Assembly: GCA_024803745.1 (NCBI GenBank)
Contig: JANJXV010000039.1
Location: 10,477,001-10,541,000 of the forward strand
Length of the DNA: 64,000 nucleotides
DNA from: Megascapheus bottae
Lineage: Eukaryota > Chordata > Mammalia > Rodentia > Geomyidae
Direction: 5' to 3'
Shown here: positions 63,097-64,000 of the stretch, one piece after another
How the letters are laid out: the number at the start of each line of letters is the position of its first letter
Position numbering within the stretch: position 1 is the stretch's first letter
Notes under the pieces: model-generated
What the model saw: only the letters and a program-made list of their open reading frames with translations
Database searches by the model: none
What the model was told of the DNA's origin: nothing
Program-made: the position numbers and the translations under genes

Positions 63097-63565
63097 ATTT
63101 GTAGTTTGTATTTTTTGCAAATTAACAAAGCAAATGATGTATACAATGTGTCTTTATCTGTGTCATTCTTCAACATCTTCACCCGCCCTTCCAACCACCC
63201 CTTCCCTTGTTTTTTTCTCAGTTCCGTGGTTTTAAGTAAAGTTAGCCACACCCAGAGAAACACAGGTGGTATGCTTTCCCTAATTTATGGTAGCTAGAAT
63301 GAGTCTATAAATCTATAAGCAAATACACTGGGTGTAAGAGGTTATAAATGAGTGAACAGCAATTCGGTGGATTCTATGGAGAACACAGATAGTATAATTT
63401 GTTAGAAGGCTGAAGTTAAAGCTCAACAAAATAGGTACTAGGAAATGGGTATTTGCAAGAGTTTGGGGGCGTGGCAAGGGGAGTGGAGTAGAAGAATGGA
63501 TAGGGAAAGGGGCTAGAATGAAGGTGAGAATGGTGTTCTTGTTTTTCTTTTGGTGACATTCTGTA
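63097..63565. mobile_element. Possible L1 3' UTR-like repeat
   Basis: 'gtgtcattcttcaacatcttcacccgcccttcc' recalls the dispersed family at 18.1 and 26.4 kb. The rest ('tggatagggaaaggggctagaatg') is unassigned. No gene. Confidence 0.3.
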
Positions 63566-63579
63566 ACTTTGCCAAGCTT

Positions 63580-63828
63580 GCTTGCTTGCATATATATATA
63601 TATTAGGTCATGGGGCTTGAACTCTGGGGCCTGGGTGCTGTCCCTGAGCTTTCAGCTCGAGGCTACCACCCTATCCCTTGAGCCACGGTGCCACTTCTGT
63701 TTTTCTATGGTTAATTGGAGAGAAGAGTCTCATGCTCTTTTGCCTGGATGAGCTGACTTTGAACAGCAATCCTCACATCTCAGCCTCCTGACTAGCCAGG
63801 ATTACAGGCATGAGCCACAGCGTCCAAC
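63580..63828 (-). mobile_element. 7SL-headed Geo-tailed SINE with TSD enclosing a (TA)n
   Basis: Complement from 'ggtcatggggcttgaactctgg' to 'gattacaggcatgagccacagcgtcc'. Duplication 'tgccaagctt' at 63,570-63,579 and 63,829-63,838. 'gcttgca' and (TA)n lie between the left copy and the SINE body, so the TA array is inside the inserted unit. Confidence 0.93.
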
Positions 63829-63838
63829 TGCCAAGCTT

Positions 63839-64000
63839 ATTTATTAGCTCTATTAGCTTACCTTTCATTGGATACTGTAGGTAGATGATCTTGCTACATG
63901 TGAAAAATGATGGCTTGCTTCTTCCTTCCCAGGCCTAGTGCCCCGTGGACTTTGCACTGTGACTACTGGCTCTGCAGTCTGCATTTCACGTTGGCATAGA
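63839..64000. other. Unique DNA, no gene seen
   Basis: End of window. No recognised feature. Confidence 0.3.

Overview
This window is gene-free mammalian DNA, and the repeats identify it as rodent. The most diagnostic one is a dimeric SINE. Its left half resembles tRNA-Ala/ID (A box 'tggcctagtggt', B box 'ggttcgattcc'). Its right half is 'ctggaagtggtgctg', then 'gctcaagtggtagag', then 'gagttcaagccccaggactggca'. This layout matches the published IDL-Geo SINE, reported as restricted to the rodent superfamily Geomyoidea (kangaroo rats, pocket mice, pocket gophers). I count about eleven copies. A more abundant SINE, roughly fifty copies, joins a 7SL/B1-like head ('ctagctactcaggaggctgag') to the same Geo-type tail. 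The species cannot be fixed from the sequence alone.

I found no intact protein-coding gene. Open frames in the window come from microsatellites, polypyrimidine tracts, SINE consensus sequence or chance. The only non-transposon coding trace I can defend is a broken fragment at about 37,650-38,010. It reads like a real protein (basic patch, then an acidic and a helical stretch) but carries one frameshift and one in-frame stop. I call it a probable pseudogene of unrecognised parent.

Layout: 0-12 kb holds many SINEs, L1 fragments (an ORF2 reverse-transcriptase piece at 4.0-4.5 kb and 3' ends at 5.9-7.4 and 9.8-10.5 kb), MaLR-type LTR ends, and an odd segment at 8.46-8.91 kb with ten copies of TAAATC/GATTTA. 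The 12-24 kb stretch mixes unique DNA, SINEs and two more L1 3' fragments. The 24-31 kb stretch has AT-rich, repeat-poor blocks that look like conserved non-coding DNA, then (TTCC)n and (ATCC)n arrays. The 31.4-32.7 kb stretch is a polypyrimidine tract followed by the most GC- and CpG-rich segment here, with a TATA-like box. The 33-42 kb stretch has L1 pieces, SINEs, the pseudogene fragment and a 31-bp five-copy minisatellite carrying an inverted CCAAT box per unit. The 42-53 kb stretch alternates candidate conserved blocks with (TTCC)n arrays. The 53-64 kb stretch is SINE-rich with two long pyrimidine arrays, another L1 end and unique DNA.

The overall picture is a gene desert or long intron. 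Any function most likely lies in the repeat-free AT-rich blocks, which need cross-species alignment to confirm. I saw no evidence of a novel gene system. The best leads are the CCAAT minisatellite, the TAAATC cluster, the pseudogene fragment, and the regular placement of microsatellites at SINE 3' ends, in three cases inside the target-site duplications.
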